The notes beneath the pieces are model-generated. The model ran no database searches and was not told the DNA's origin. It worked only from the letters and a program-made list of their open reading frames with translations. Below are positions 1 through 8,939 of a DNA stretch of 64,000 nucleotides, one piece after another. The translations under genes were made by a program, and so were the position numbers. Source of the DNA: an uncultured Nitrosomonadales bacterium (GTDB taxonomy: Bacteria; Pseudomonadota; Gammaproteobacteria; Burkholderiales; Methylophilaceae); contig CAJWVO010000001.1 in NCBI GenBank assembly GCA_913048465.1, forward strand, positions 1 to 64,000, read 5' to 3'. Every line of letters starts with the position of its first letter. Position 1 is the stretch's first letter.

Positions 1-1
1 T

Positions 2-679
2 TTTATCAGAAAAGACCCGCCTTTTAATAAAGATTATTTATTTTTAACTATCTCACTCGGTCTGTTAAAAAAACCAAAAATTATTAATTGCCCGCAATCT
101 CTGCAATGTCATAATGAAAAGCTTTCCATTTTAAATTTTCCAAAATTAATTCCAAAAATGCTAGTGAGTAGTAATTTAAAGGAAATAATCCAATTCATCT
201 CAAAATACAAACAAGTTGTATGTAAGCCTATCGATGAGATGGCTGGGAATAAAATTTTTCTTTTAAAAAAAAATGATCTTAATATTAATGTGACTTTAGA
301 GGTCCTTACAGATAATTACTCAACTCTAATAATGATTCAAGAATATATTCCTGAAATTAGGAAGGGAGATAAACGAATTATTATCGTTAATGGTGAACCG
401 CTAGCATATGGTTTATTAAGAATTCCAAAAAAAACTGATTTTAGGGGAAATTTAGCAAAAGGTGGAAAAGCTAAAATTTTTAAATTATCACCATCTGATC
501 TAAAAATTACAGAGGCTGTTAAACCTTATCTATTAAAACATAATTTAAATTTTGTTGGTATAGATGTGATTGGAAATTACCTTACTGAAATTAACATAAC
601 AAGCCCCACAGGACTTGTTGAAATTCAAAAGTTAACCAAGCAAAATGTTGCCAAGACAGTTATCCAAAACCTTTTTTAA
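2..679 (+). CDS. gshB: glutathione synthetase, C-terminal part (5' end outside window)
   Basis: Frame is open from base 2 (FIRKDPPFNKDYLFLT..., GshB 'RKDPPF' motif) and continues into the listed 173 aa ORF with ATP-grasp motifs (QEYIPEIRKGDKRIIIVNGEPLAYGLLR, NFVGIDVIGNYLTEINITSPTGL). Confidence 0.93.
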   Translation, partial: FIRKDPPFNKDYLFLTISLGLLKKPKIINCPQSLQCHNEKLSILNFPKLIPKMLVSSNLKEIIQFISKYKQVVCKPIDEMAGNKIFLLKKNDLNINVTLEVLTDNYSTLIMIQEYIPEIRKGDKRIIIVNGEPLAYGLLRIPKKTDFRGNLAKGGKAKIFKLSPSDLKITEAVKPYLLKHNLNFVGIDVIGNYLTEINITSPTGLVEIQKLTKQNVAKTVIQNLF

Positions 680-1691
680 TTTACTAATTATTTGTCTGCT
701 GCTGCTTAATAGCTCCTGTACAAAACCAAACTTCTATGAAAAAAAATTTTTAGTTTACGGGACTATTTTAGAGTTTAAATTCTTTCAAACACCAAAAAAT
801 ATTGCTGATGAAGCGATGGCAAATATTATTGCACAATTAAATGAATTAAATTCAATCTTTCATCCTTGGCAGAATACTGTAATTAATCAATTTAATAACA
901 ATCAAATTGCAAAAATTTGTGATGATAGACAAATTCAAATTATTTATAGAGCCTATCATTATGAAAAATTAACCAATGGTTTTTTTAATCCAGCTATTGG
1001 GGCCTTGATTGAAGCATGGGGATTTCATACCGATGAAGTTGTTGAAAAAATTCCAGATGATGCTTTGATTGATAAAATTATTAATTCTCGCCCCAGCTTA
1101 AAACAACTTAATTTAAATAAGGGGTGTTTAGAAAAAGTAAATCCTTTTCTCCAGATCGATTTAGGAGGAATGATAAAAGGTTATGCGCTAGATTTAGCAA
1201 AGGATGTATATCAGAAACTTAATATTAAAAATGTTTTAACTAATTTTGGTGGCAATATTTACGCTCATGGGCATCCTGAAACACGTTTTTGGGAAGTTGC
1301 TATTCAAGACCCATATGATCAAACACAACTATTAGCTAAATTAAAACTTCCACCAGGGTCCGCCATAGGCACTTCAGGAAATTATGAAAAATATTTCATA
1401 AATAATGGAAAAAGATATTCACATCTAATCAATCCAACAAATGGTAGTGCATTTTCCAATCATTCCTCAGCCACTGTTTTTATTGATCCTCAGGATGAAG
1501 TTGGATTTAAATCAGATGTTTTTTCAAAACCTTTTTATTTTTCTAGTAATTTAAAACAAACCCAGTTGAATATGAATTTTAATAGCTTTTTTGTTACAGA
1601 TCTTAATCGTAATATTTTTATTACAGAATCTATGTTAGAAAAAATTGAATGGATATTTGAGGAGGGGAAATATTTTGTTCAAGGTATTTAA
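645..1691 (+). CDS. apbE: FAD:protein FMN transferase (ApbE family lipoprotein)
   Basis: Lipobox LLNSSC; ApbE motifs (LNSIFHPW..., DLGGMIKGYALDLA, NFGGNIYAHG, SHLINPTNG). Confidence 0.93.
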   Translation: MLPRQLSKTFFNLLIICLLLLNSSCTKPNFYEKKFLVYGTILEFKFFQTPKNIADEAMANIIAQLNELNSIFHPWQNTVINQFNNNQIAKICDDRQIQIIYRAYHYEKLTNGFFNPAIGALIEAWGFHTDEVVEKIPDDALIDKIINSRPSLKQLNLNKGCLEKVNPFLQIDLGGMIKGYALDLAKDVYQKLNIKNVLTNFGGNIYAHGHPETRFWEVAIQDPYDQTQLLAKLKLPPGSAIGTSGNYEKYFINNGKRYSHLINPTNGSAFSNHSSATVFIDPQDEVGFKSDVFSKPFYFSSNLKQTQLNMNFNSFFVTDLNRNIFITESMLEKIEWIFEEGKYFVQGI

Positions 1692-2028
1692 AGCGGGTGA
1701 TTTTTTAATACTTACTATATTTTGCATCATTCTATTAATGTCGATGACAATTTATTTAAACTTACCTCGTGGGGATATATTGAAAATTGACTATCAAAAT
1801 AAAACTATAAAGTATTCATTAAATCAGAATAAAAAAATTAAACTGGGTGACTTAGATATTGAAATCAAAATGAGTAAAGCGCGAGTCAGTCATTCTAATT
1901 GTAAGAATCAATATTGCGTTATGCAGGGATGGATTTCACATATTAATCAATCAATTTTATGTGTTCCAAATCTTTTTAAAATGACAATTAGTCAAAATAT
2001 AGACAAACATGACAGCACAAACTACTGA
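1675..2028 (+). CDS. NusG domain II-containing (NUP) membrane-anchored protein
   Basis: N-terminal TM, then domain ending SNCKNQYCVMQGWISHINQSILCVPNLFKMTI, typical of NusG_II proteins. TTG start at 1675 follows GAGGAGGGG; the listed 1645 start lies upstream of this RBS. Confidence 0.75.
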   Translation: MFKVFKAGDFLILTIFCIILLMSMTIYLNLPRGDILKIDYQNKTIKYSLNQNKKIKLGDLDIEIKMSKARVSHSNCKNQYCVMQGWISHINQSILCVPNLFKMTISQNIDKHDSTNY

Positions 2029-2539
2029 TATTCATATCATCGCAAAACTTTCTGCAATTGCAATAGTACTTCATACGGCAGAGTTTTTTTTACCATCACC
2101 GATTTTTGGCCTGAAGCCAGGCATTGCTAATGTTGTAGTTCTTTTTTCTTACTATTTTTTTAATCTTAGCTCAGCAGTTTATGTATCTCTGATACGAGTA
2201 TTTATTTCGAGTTTGATTCTTGGTACTTTTCTAACCCCTACCTTTTTTCTCAGCTTTTCAGGTGCGCTTTCTAGTCTAGGATGCTTAGCAATTGCATCTT
2301 ATTTTTTAAATAAAAAATATTTTTCCATTTATTCATTCAGCATGCTCATGAGTTTAGGTCATGTAGTTGGTCAATTTGTCTGTGTGAGAGTATTCATTAT
2401 TCAAGATAATGGTGTATTTTTCTTAATTCCAATATTTATCATTTTTGCTTTTATTTTTGCATTGATCAATGCGTATATCGTTGACAAAATAATGAGAGTA
2501 TCCAAATCGCAGATTAAAAATGATAAAATTTACCCATGA
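2009..2539 (+). CDS. Gx transporter / heptaprenyl diphosphate synthase component I-like membrane protein
   Basis: Multi-TM protein with FGLKPGIANVVVLFSYYFFNLSSAVYVSLIRVFISSLILGTF, characteristic of Hepp_PPS/Gx family; overlaps upstream CDS. Confidence 0.8.
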   Translation: MTAQTTDIHIIAKLSAIAIVLHTAEFFLPSPIFGLKPGIANVVVLFSYYFFNLSSAVYVSLIRVFISSLILGTFLTPTFFLSFSGALSSLGCLAIASYFLNKKYFSIYSFSMLMSLGHVVGQFVCVRVFIIQDNGVFFLIPIFIIFAFIFALINAYIVDKIMRVSKSQIKNDKIYP

Positions 2540-2700
2540 AAAAAATACTTTGTTTGTTTCTATTATTCATTCTTCAATCCTGTGGAACAAAGGGTTCGTT
2601 GTATCTTCCTGAAGAGCTTTATCCTCTTGATGATTCTCAATCAAATCAAAGACCTGCTGCTGAGGAATTAGATGACTCATCAGGAACAGTGGATGAATAA
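2536..2700 (+). CDS. lptM: small LptM-like lipoprotein (54 aa)
   Basis: Hand translation MKKILCLFLLFILQSCGTKGSLYLPEELYPLDDSQSNQRPAAEELDDSSGTVDE*; lipobox LQSC followed by GTKGSLYLP, directly upstream of and overlapping lysA. Absent from the ORF track because of length. Confidence 0.85.
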   Translation: MKKILCLFLLFILQSCGTKGSLYLPEELYPLDDSQSNQRPAAEELDDSSGTVDE

Positions 2701-3946
2701 ATCTTTACTCCGACAGGAATCAAGCCAATATTTTGTTGAAGATGTCAAACTGACAGATATCGCTAAAAAATTTGGCACTCCAGCTTATGTATATTCTAAA
2801 AAATATATTCTTGATCAAATAATTTTTTTACAAAATGCTTTAAGTGATATTGATCACCTTATATGTTTTGCAGTCAAAGCCAACTCAAATTTGAATATTC
2901 TTAAATTGTTTAAAGAATCTGGCTGTGGTTTTGATATTGTTTCTGGTGGTGAGTTACAAAGAGTTTTAACTGTAGATTCATTAAACACAAAAGTTGTTTT
3001 TTCAGGAGTTGGGAAGTCAGTTTCTGAAATTGAAATGGCATTAAATAATAATGTTCTTGCATTTAATGTTGAATCTGAGCAAGAGCTCTTCAGAATCAAT
3101 AATATAAGTAAACGTTTATCCAAAATTGCAAAAGTATCTATTCGAGTTAATCCAAATGTTGATGCTAAAACTCACCCATATATATCAACGGGTTTGAAGG
3201 ATAACAAATTTGGCATTGATGAAACAAGCGCAATTAAATTATATAAAAAAGCAGCAAAACTTGATCACATCAAGATCACTGGAATTGATTGTCACATTGG
3301 ATCTCAACTTACTGACCTCTCTCCATTTGAAGATACATTTATTAAACTGGCATCTTTAATTGATGAGTTAGAATCAAATCAAATAGTGATAGAACACATT
3401 GATATTGGTGGGGGTATAGGAATTTCATACAATAATGAAGATATCTCTCCTATTGATTTTTATGTGCAGATGATAAAAAAATACCTCTTAAAATATAATA
3501 AAAAAATTATTTTAGAGCCAGGAAGGCTCTTAATCGGAAAAGCAGGCCTAATGCTGACCAATGTTGAATACATAAAAAAATCAGAACATAAAAATTTTGT
3601 AATTGTTGATGCTGCTATAAATGATCTAATGAGGCCATCACTTTATAACGCCTTTCATGAAGTAATTAATCTATCCAATACTCAAGACTCGAATGATATC
3701 TTTGATATAGTTGGCCCTATCTGTGAAACAGGTGATTTTCTTGCAAAAGACAGAAATATTAACGTAAACCAGGGCGATATTTTAGCCATTATGGATGCAG
3801 GAGCTTATGGATTTTCGATGAGTTCAAATTATAATTCAAGGCCAAGGATACCAGAGGTAATGGTTGATAAAGATGAGTTTTACCTGATTCGTGAGCGTGA
3901 AAATTTTTCTGACTTAATTGTTCATGAAGAAAAATTCTTAAAATAA
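2672..3946 (+). CDS. lysA: diaminopimelate decarboxylase
   Basis: PLP decarboxylase motifs: CFAVKANSNLNILK, GCGFDIVSGGEL, HIDIGGGIGISY, ILEPGR, GPICETGDF. Confidence 0.96.
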   Translation: MTHQEQWMNKSLLRQESSQYFVEDVKLTDIAKKFGTPAYVYSKKYILDQIIFLQNALSDIDHLICFAVKANSNLNILKLFKESGCGFDIVSGGELQRVLTVDSLNTKVVFSGVGKSVSEIEMALNNNVLAFNVESEQELFRINNISKRLSKIAKVSIRVNPNVDAKTHPYISTGLKDNKFGIDETSAIKLYKKAAKLDHIKITGIDCHIGSQLTDLSPFEDTFIKLASLIDELESNQIVIEHIDIGGGIGISYNNEDISPIDFYVQMIKKYLLKYNKKIILEPGRLLIGKAGLMLTNVEYIKKSEHKNFVIVDAAINDLMRPSLYNAFHEVINLSNTQDSNDIFDIVGPICETGDFLAKDRNINVNQGDILAIMDAGAYGFSMSSNYNSRPRIPEVMVDKDEFYLIRERENFSDLIVHEEKFLK

Positions 3947-4022
3947 AGATCATCACATCTTAAGAAAAACTAACATAAGTGCTACGATAATTAATAATTG
4001 ATAATCAAAAAAACACAATCTG

Positions 4023-4958
4023 ATGCATAAAAAGATAATATCAATTTCATTAGCCAATCCAAGGGGGTTTTGTGCCGGTGTTGATCGTGCTATTGAAATT
4101 GTCGAACAATCCTTAGATAAATATGGTGCTCCAATTTATGTCAAAAATGAAGTAGTACATAATAAATTTGTCATTGAGTCACTAAAAAAAAGGGGTGCGA
4201 TCTTTGTCAATGATCTTAAGTTAGTTCCAGAAAATTCATATCTTATTTATAGTGCTCATGGTGTTTCAAAAAAGGTAAAATCTGATTCTGATATCTATAA
4301 ACTTAAAAGTATCGATGCTACCTGCCCATTAGTGACTAAAGTCCATAAAGAAGTGAACCATTATTTAAAAAATAATTATGAAATTATCATGATTGGCCAC
4401 AAAGGACATCCTGAAGTAGAGGGTACACTTGGACAGGACACGACTTCAAAAAAAATGCATTTGGTAGAAAAGATATCCGATATTCATCATCTTAATATTT
4501 CTAATCCAAACAAGATTGCATATGTGACACAAACGACTTTATCACTTGATGAAACTAAAGATGTAATTAAAGAATTAAAATCTAAATTTCCAATGATTGA
4601 GGGCCCAAAAGCTGATGACATCTGTTACGCAACGCAAAATCGGCAAGATTCAATTAAAAAAATATTACCTCAAGCAGATATTCTTTTTGTAGTTGGATCA
4701 AAAAATAGTTCTAATTCAAATCGTTTAAAAGAACTGGGCGAAAAAAAAGGGGTACCCAGTATATTGATAGATGATATGTCTGATTTTAATCCCGCCTGGC
4801 TTGATAATAAAAAAAATATTGCTATTACTGCAGGTGCCTCAGCACCTGAAATTTTAATCAAACAGCTTACTAAATTAATACAATCTCATTCCAATACAAT
4901 TATTAATGAAATTGATGGTCCTAAAGAAAATATAAAATTTAAATTACCAATCATTTAG
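4023..4958 (+). CDS. ispH: 4-hydroxy-3-methylbut-2-enyl diphosphate reductase
   Basis: LANPRGFCAGVDRAIEIVE, SAHGVSKKV, DATCPLVTKVH, GHKGHPEVEGT, TAGASAPE. Confidence 0.98.
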   Translation: MHKKIISISLANPRGFCAGVDRAIEIVEQSLDKYGAPIYVKNEVVHNKFVIESLKKRGAIFVNDLKLVPENSYLIYSAHGVSKKVKSDSDIYKLKSIDATCPLVTKVHKEVNHYLKNNYEIIMIGHKGHPEVEGTLGQDTTSKKMHLVEKISDIHHLNISNPNKIAYVTQTTLSLDETKDVIKELKSKFPMIEGPKADDICYATQNRQDSIKKILPQADILFVVGSKNSSNSNRLKELGEKKGVPSILIDDMSDFNPAWLDNKKNIAITAGASAPEILIKQLTKLIQSHSNTIINEIDGPKENIKFKLPII

Positions 4959-4963
4959 TTGTT

Positions 4964-5401
4964 TTGAAAAAAATACCAATATCTATTCAGGTCATCATCT
5001 TTTGTGATGTTAAAAACATTTTACTTTTACAAAGAAAAGATAATCTCAATTATTGGCAGTCAGTTACTGGAAGTATTGAAAAAGATGAATCACCTAAGCA
5101 ATGTGCTGGACGAGAAGTATTTGAGGAAACTGGATTAATTGTAAATGATTATAATTTTTACTCACTCAATCAAATGAATCAATACCAGATTTATCCTGAA
5201 TGGAAACACCGTTATGATGAAAATGTCTCAACCAATATTGAACATTTGTTTGCCTTACAATTGCATAAAAAAGAACATATAATAATCAACCCACAAGAGC
5301 ACATTGAATACATATGGACCGATCTGGAAGATGCTATAAAAAAAGTATTTTCCTGGACCAACAGAAATGCTTTAATTAATTTTAAAAAATTATATGAATG
5401 A
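4964..5401 (+). CDS. nudB: dihydroneopterin triphosphate diphosphatase (Nudix)
   Basis: Nudix box: GSIEKDESPKQCAGREVFEETGL; WQSVTGS and YPEWKHRYDENV typical of NudB. TTG start. Confidence 0.88.
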   Translation: MKKIPISIQVIIFCDVKNILLLQRKDNLNYWQSVTGSIEKDESPKQCAGREVFEETGLIVNDYNFYSLNQMNQYQIYPEWKHRYDENVSTNIEHLFALQLHKKEHIIINPQEHIEYIWTDLEDAIKKVFSWTNRNALINFKKLYE

Positions 5402-6491
5402 AACCGTAATACAATTTGAAAAATTTCATCAACTTCAAGAAAATGATTGTCAGCAAAAAATCATAGATGCCAAGTCGAAGCTTAAAGACAAACTTGTTAT
5501 CCTTGGCCATCATTATCAAAATGAATCAGTATATCGACACGCTGATTTCACCGGAGATTCCCTCAAATTAGCACAATATACTCAAAACCTTGAAGCGCAA
5601 TATATTATTTTTCTTGGCGTTCATTTTATGGCTGAAGTCTCTAATATCTTATCTCGAAATGATCAAGTAACAATACTCCCTGATCTTTCTGCAGGATGTC
5701 AAATGGCGGATATGGCTGACCTACAAAAGGTGCAAAGAACATATCGTGAATTAAATAAAGCCTTAAACTTTGATGAAGTTATCACTCCAATTACTTACAT
5801 TAATTCTGCAGCTGATTTAAAAGCCTTTTGTGGAGAGCATGATGGCATCGTCTGTACCTCAACTAATGCTCCAAAGGTTCTTGAGTGGGCGTTTCAACAA
5901 AAAGAAAAAGTATTATTCTTCCCTGATCAACATCTAGGTAGATGGACCGGATTTAAAATGGGCATTGATCTTGATGAAATGGTTGTTTGGGATCCTGATT
6001 TACCCTTAGGAGGATTAACAAATGAACAAATATATCGAGCTAAAATCCTTCTATGGAAAGGTCATTGTGCGGTTCATCAGATGTTCCGGGAGGATCATAT
6101 TAAAAAATTTAGAGAAGAAAATCCTGACGGTATAGTTATTTCTCATCCTGAATCCCCTTTTGAGGTCTGTGTTAACTCAGATATGGTTGGATCCACTGAA
6201 TTTATTTTGAATACCATTAAAAAAGCTGAAACGGGAACAAAATGGTTAGTTGGGACTGAATTAAATCTGGTGAATCGTCTCGCTAATGAAATGATTAAAG
6301 AAGAAAAGATCGTTAAATTTATGTCACATATCGTATGTGAATGCACAACCATGGCTAGAATAGATCCTCAACATTTATCATGGGTTCTAGATAATTTACT
6401 TGAAGGGAAAGTGGTTAATGAAATAGTCGTACCCCCATCAATCGCTCAGTCCGCTAAAGTTGCACTGGATAGGATGATGGCGATTATCTGA
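5394..6491 (+). CDS. nadA: quinolinate synthase A
   Basis: LGHHYQNESVYRHADFTGDSLKLAQ, IIFLGVHFMAE, DLSAGCQMAD, CTSTNAPKVLEW, FFPDQHLGRWTG, HPESPFEVC. Confidence 0.98.
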   Translation: MNETVIQFEKFHQLQENDCQQKIIDAKSKLKDKLVILGHHYQNESVYRHADFTGDSLKLAQYTQNLEAQYIIFLGVHFMAEVSNILSRNDQVTILPDLSAGCQMADMADLQKVQRTYRELNKALNFDEVITPITYINSAADLKAFCGEHDGIVCTSTNAPKVLEWAFQQKEKVLFFPDQHLGRWTGFKMGIDLDEMVVWDPDLPLGGLTNEQIYRAKILLWKGHCAVHQMFREDHIKKFREENPDGIVISHPESPFEVCVNSDMVGSTEFILNTIKKAETGTKWLVGTELNLVNRLANEMIKEEKIVKFMSHIVCECTTMARIDPQHLSWVLDNLLEGKVVNEIVVPPSIAQSAKVALDRMMAII

Positions 6492-6538
6492 TTGTGAATT
6501 ATGAGTCAAATCAACTTAAACAACAACTAAACTTGAAT

Positions 6539-6850
6539 TTAAATCATTAAACGTTTAATTGTTGTGTTGTTAATGATATGTGATTGAATAATTTCATCAA
6601 TATCTGATTCATCAATAAACGTATACCAAACCGCATCTGGATAAACAACCAACATAGGTCCGTCTGAACAACGATCAAAACAGCCGGAACGATTAATTCT
6701 CACCAAACCTTTACCACGCAAATTTAATGATTTAATTCTTTGCTTCATATAATCAAAAATTTTTAGTGCATTAAATTGTGAACAACATTGTGCGCCGTCG
6801 CCCCTTTCATTAAGACAAATAAAAATATGATATTTATAATAATTGTTCAT
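6539..6850 (-). CDS. (2Fe-2S) ferredoxin domain protein (thioredoxin-like fold)
   Basis: HIFICLNERGDGAQCCSQF...VRINRSGCFDRCSDGPMLVVYPDAVWYTF cysteine pattern. Confidence 0.88.
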   Translation of the reverse strand: MNNYYKYHIFICLNERGDGAQCCSQFNALKIFDYMKQRIKSLNLRGKGLVRINRSGCFDRCSDGPMLVVYPDAVWYTFIDESDIDEIIQSHIINNTTIKRLMI

Positions 6851-6851
6851 A

Positions 6852-7592
6852 TCACTCCATTAAATTATTTGTAAATCTCCATATCCGTCTAATCTGCAAA
6901 GTATCTACTTGTTCTTTAATTGACGGAGGAAAAGGGGCATAGGGTGATCCAAGATTCACAATTTTTTTCGCTGCATCATCCAATTGAGGAACTCCTGAAG
7001 ACTTATTAATTTTTATATCTAAAACCTCACCTTGATCATTCAGTATTACCGTCATAACCAGTGACTCACTAATTCCATTTCTAGCCGCTGCGGGATAATT
7101 TAAAGCCCCTATTTTTTCTACTTTATTTTTCCACACCTTATAATAAGACTGAAAATCACGTTCTTTAGTTTTACTAGATATGATCTTTGTTCTTTTATCC
7201 ATTTTTTTCTTATCGACAATATCAGATAATTGAGACTGGATAAAAGATGGATCAAGATTAATTGGTTTTAATTTTTTCTCTTCAACTACTTCTTCTAGTT
7301 TGCTTTCTGGGGTTGAAATGAAGGTTGATTCTTTAGTTTCTTTTATAATTTGTTGTTGGAATTTTTTTTGATCCTGATTTATTTTTTTTATAACTTCTGG
7401 CTTATCCTCTTTTTTTAGATCAATCGTTTCTATATCCATTACTTGATTAGGTATTTTTAAAATATTGACGATCAATTCTTTTTCATTAACTACTTCGTTA
7501 GATTTTAAATTAAAAAAATAAAAGAGGCTCCCATGAAGCAGGACTGAAATAATGAAAAAAATTGAAAAATAATTTGATTTAAGAACTTTCAT
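6852..7592 (-). CDS. TonB-family energy transducer-like protein
   Basis: N-terminal TM, Lys/Glu-rich linker, C-terminal TonB domain (YPAAARNGISESLVMTVILNDQGEVLDIKINKSSGVPQLDDAAKKIV). Confidence 0.82.
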   Translation of the reverse strand: MKVLKSNYFSIFFIISVLLHGSLFYFFNLKSNEVVNEKELIVNILKIPNQVMDIETIDLKKEDKPEVIKKINQDQKKFQQQIIKETKESTFISTPESKLEEVVEEKKLKPINLDPSFIQSQLSDIVDKKKMDKRTKIISSKTKERDFQSYYKVWKNKVEKIGALNYPAAARNGISESLVMTVILNDQGEVLDIKINKSSGVPQLDDAAKKIVNLGSPYAPFPPSIKEQVDTLQIRRIWRFTNNLME

Positions 7593-8934
7593 TATCTAAA
7601 AAACCAATAATTTTAGTTTGCACCCCCTCAAAACTTCCGTTACTTAGAAAAACAATATGGTCATAATCAAAAATAATTTTTTTTAGTTTTTCAATAAATA
7701 CTGAAGCGTCTTCATCGATGAATATTTTTGAGTCTAAGTCTGCCAGGTATTTTTCTGGGTCCCATAACAAATCTTTTGAAAAAAGCATAAATGCTGGAAT
7801 ATTTCTTAAAATATTTCTTAACTCTTCTTTTAAATCTCCTCTTTTCATAGTGTTTGATCTTGGATCAATCACAAACAGGGTTTTATCTTTTGGAAAATTA
7901 TTGCTGAATGTTTTCGCTATAAAATGTATGGCTGTTGGATGATGAGCAAAATCATCATAGATTGTAAGATTATTTTTCTTATAAATTATTTCCAAACGTC
8001 GCTTGGTATTTTTAAATGACGACAAAGATCTTAATGCATTTTCTTCTGAGACTCCAACATGCCTTACTCCCAAAATAGCTGCCATGGCATTTAACTCGTT
8101 ATGCTCCCCTATCAAATCCCAATTAAGCTTGCCTATTTTTTTTTCTTTATAAAATAATAATTTCTCTTCATCGATCTGTTCAATATGCCAAGACCCTGAA
8201 GAATTAAATTCTTCTATCTCAGACCAGATTCCCATATCTACTGTTTCTTTTGTATTTTTATCCTGTTGATTAATTATGATTTTTCCTTGTCGGGGAACGG
8301 TTCTAATCAAATGATGAAAGTGTCTTTTTATGAGGGTAATGTCGTCAAATATATCGGCGTGATCAAATTCAATATTATTAATTACCAAAGTCTTTGGATG
8401 ATAATGGATAAATTTTGAGCGTTTATCAAAAAATGCTGTGTCATATTCATCAGCCTCGATGACAAAAAATGGTGAATCCGATTGTGACAAGGAGCTACTC
8501 GATGAAAAGTTTCCAGGGATCCCTCCGATAAGGTAACCGCAATCAATATCGTTTTCTCTTAAGATCCAATTAATCATTGATGTTGTTGTGGTTTTTCCGT
8601 GAGTCCCAGAGACGGCTATGACCCATTTATCATGCAAGAGGTTTTCATATAACCACTGGGGTCCTGATTGGTACCTTAAATTTTGATTTAAAATTTCTTC
8701 CATCAAAGGATTGCCTCTAGAGACAACATTTCCCACAATGAATAGATCAGGTTTTAAGCTTACTTGGTTCGCATCAAATCCTTGGGTAATCTGAATATCT
8801 TTTGATTCTAAAAAAGTAGACATTGGTGGATAAACATTTTGATCGCACCCAGTAACCGTGTGGCCTAAATCTTTTGCAAGAGAAGCCATGCCTGCCATAA
8901 ATGTACCGCAAATTCCAATCACATGAATATGCAT
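7579..8934 (-). CDS. mpl: UDP-N-acetylmuramate:L-alanyl-gamma-D-glutamyl-meso-diaminopimelate ligase
   Basis: MHIHVIGICGTFMAGMASLAKDLGHTVTGCDQNVYPPMS, AVSGTHGKTTTTSM, EADEYDTAFFDKRSKFIHY, DDFAHHPTAI, DPRSNTMK. Confidence 0.97.
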   Translation of the reverse strand: MHIHVIGICGTFMAGMASLAKDLGHTVTGCDQNVYPPMSTFLESKDIQITQGFDANQVSLKPDLFIVGNVVSRGNPLMEEILNQNLRYQSGPQWLYENLLHDKWVIAVSGTHGKTTTTSMINWILRENDIDCGYLIGGIPGNFSSSSSLSQSDSPFFVIEADEYDTAFFDKRSKFIHYHPKTLVINNIEFDHADIFDDITLIKRHFHHLIRTVPRQGKIIINQQDKNTKETVDMGIWSEIEEFNSSGSWHIEQIDEEKLLFYKEKKIGKLNWDLIGEHNELNAMAAILGVRHVGVSEENALRSLSSFKNTKRRLEIIYKKNNLTIYDDFAHHPTAIHFIAKTFSNNFPKDKTLFVIDPRSNTMKRGDLKEELRNILRNIPAFMLFSKDLLWDPEKYLADLDSKIFIDEDASVFIEKLKKIIFDYDHIVFLSNGSFEGVQTKIIGFLDNESS

Positions 8935-8939
8935 AAAGA

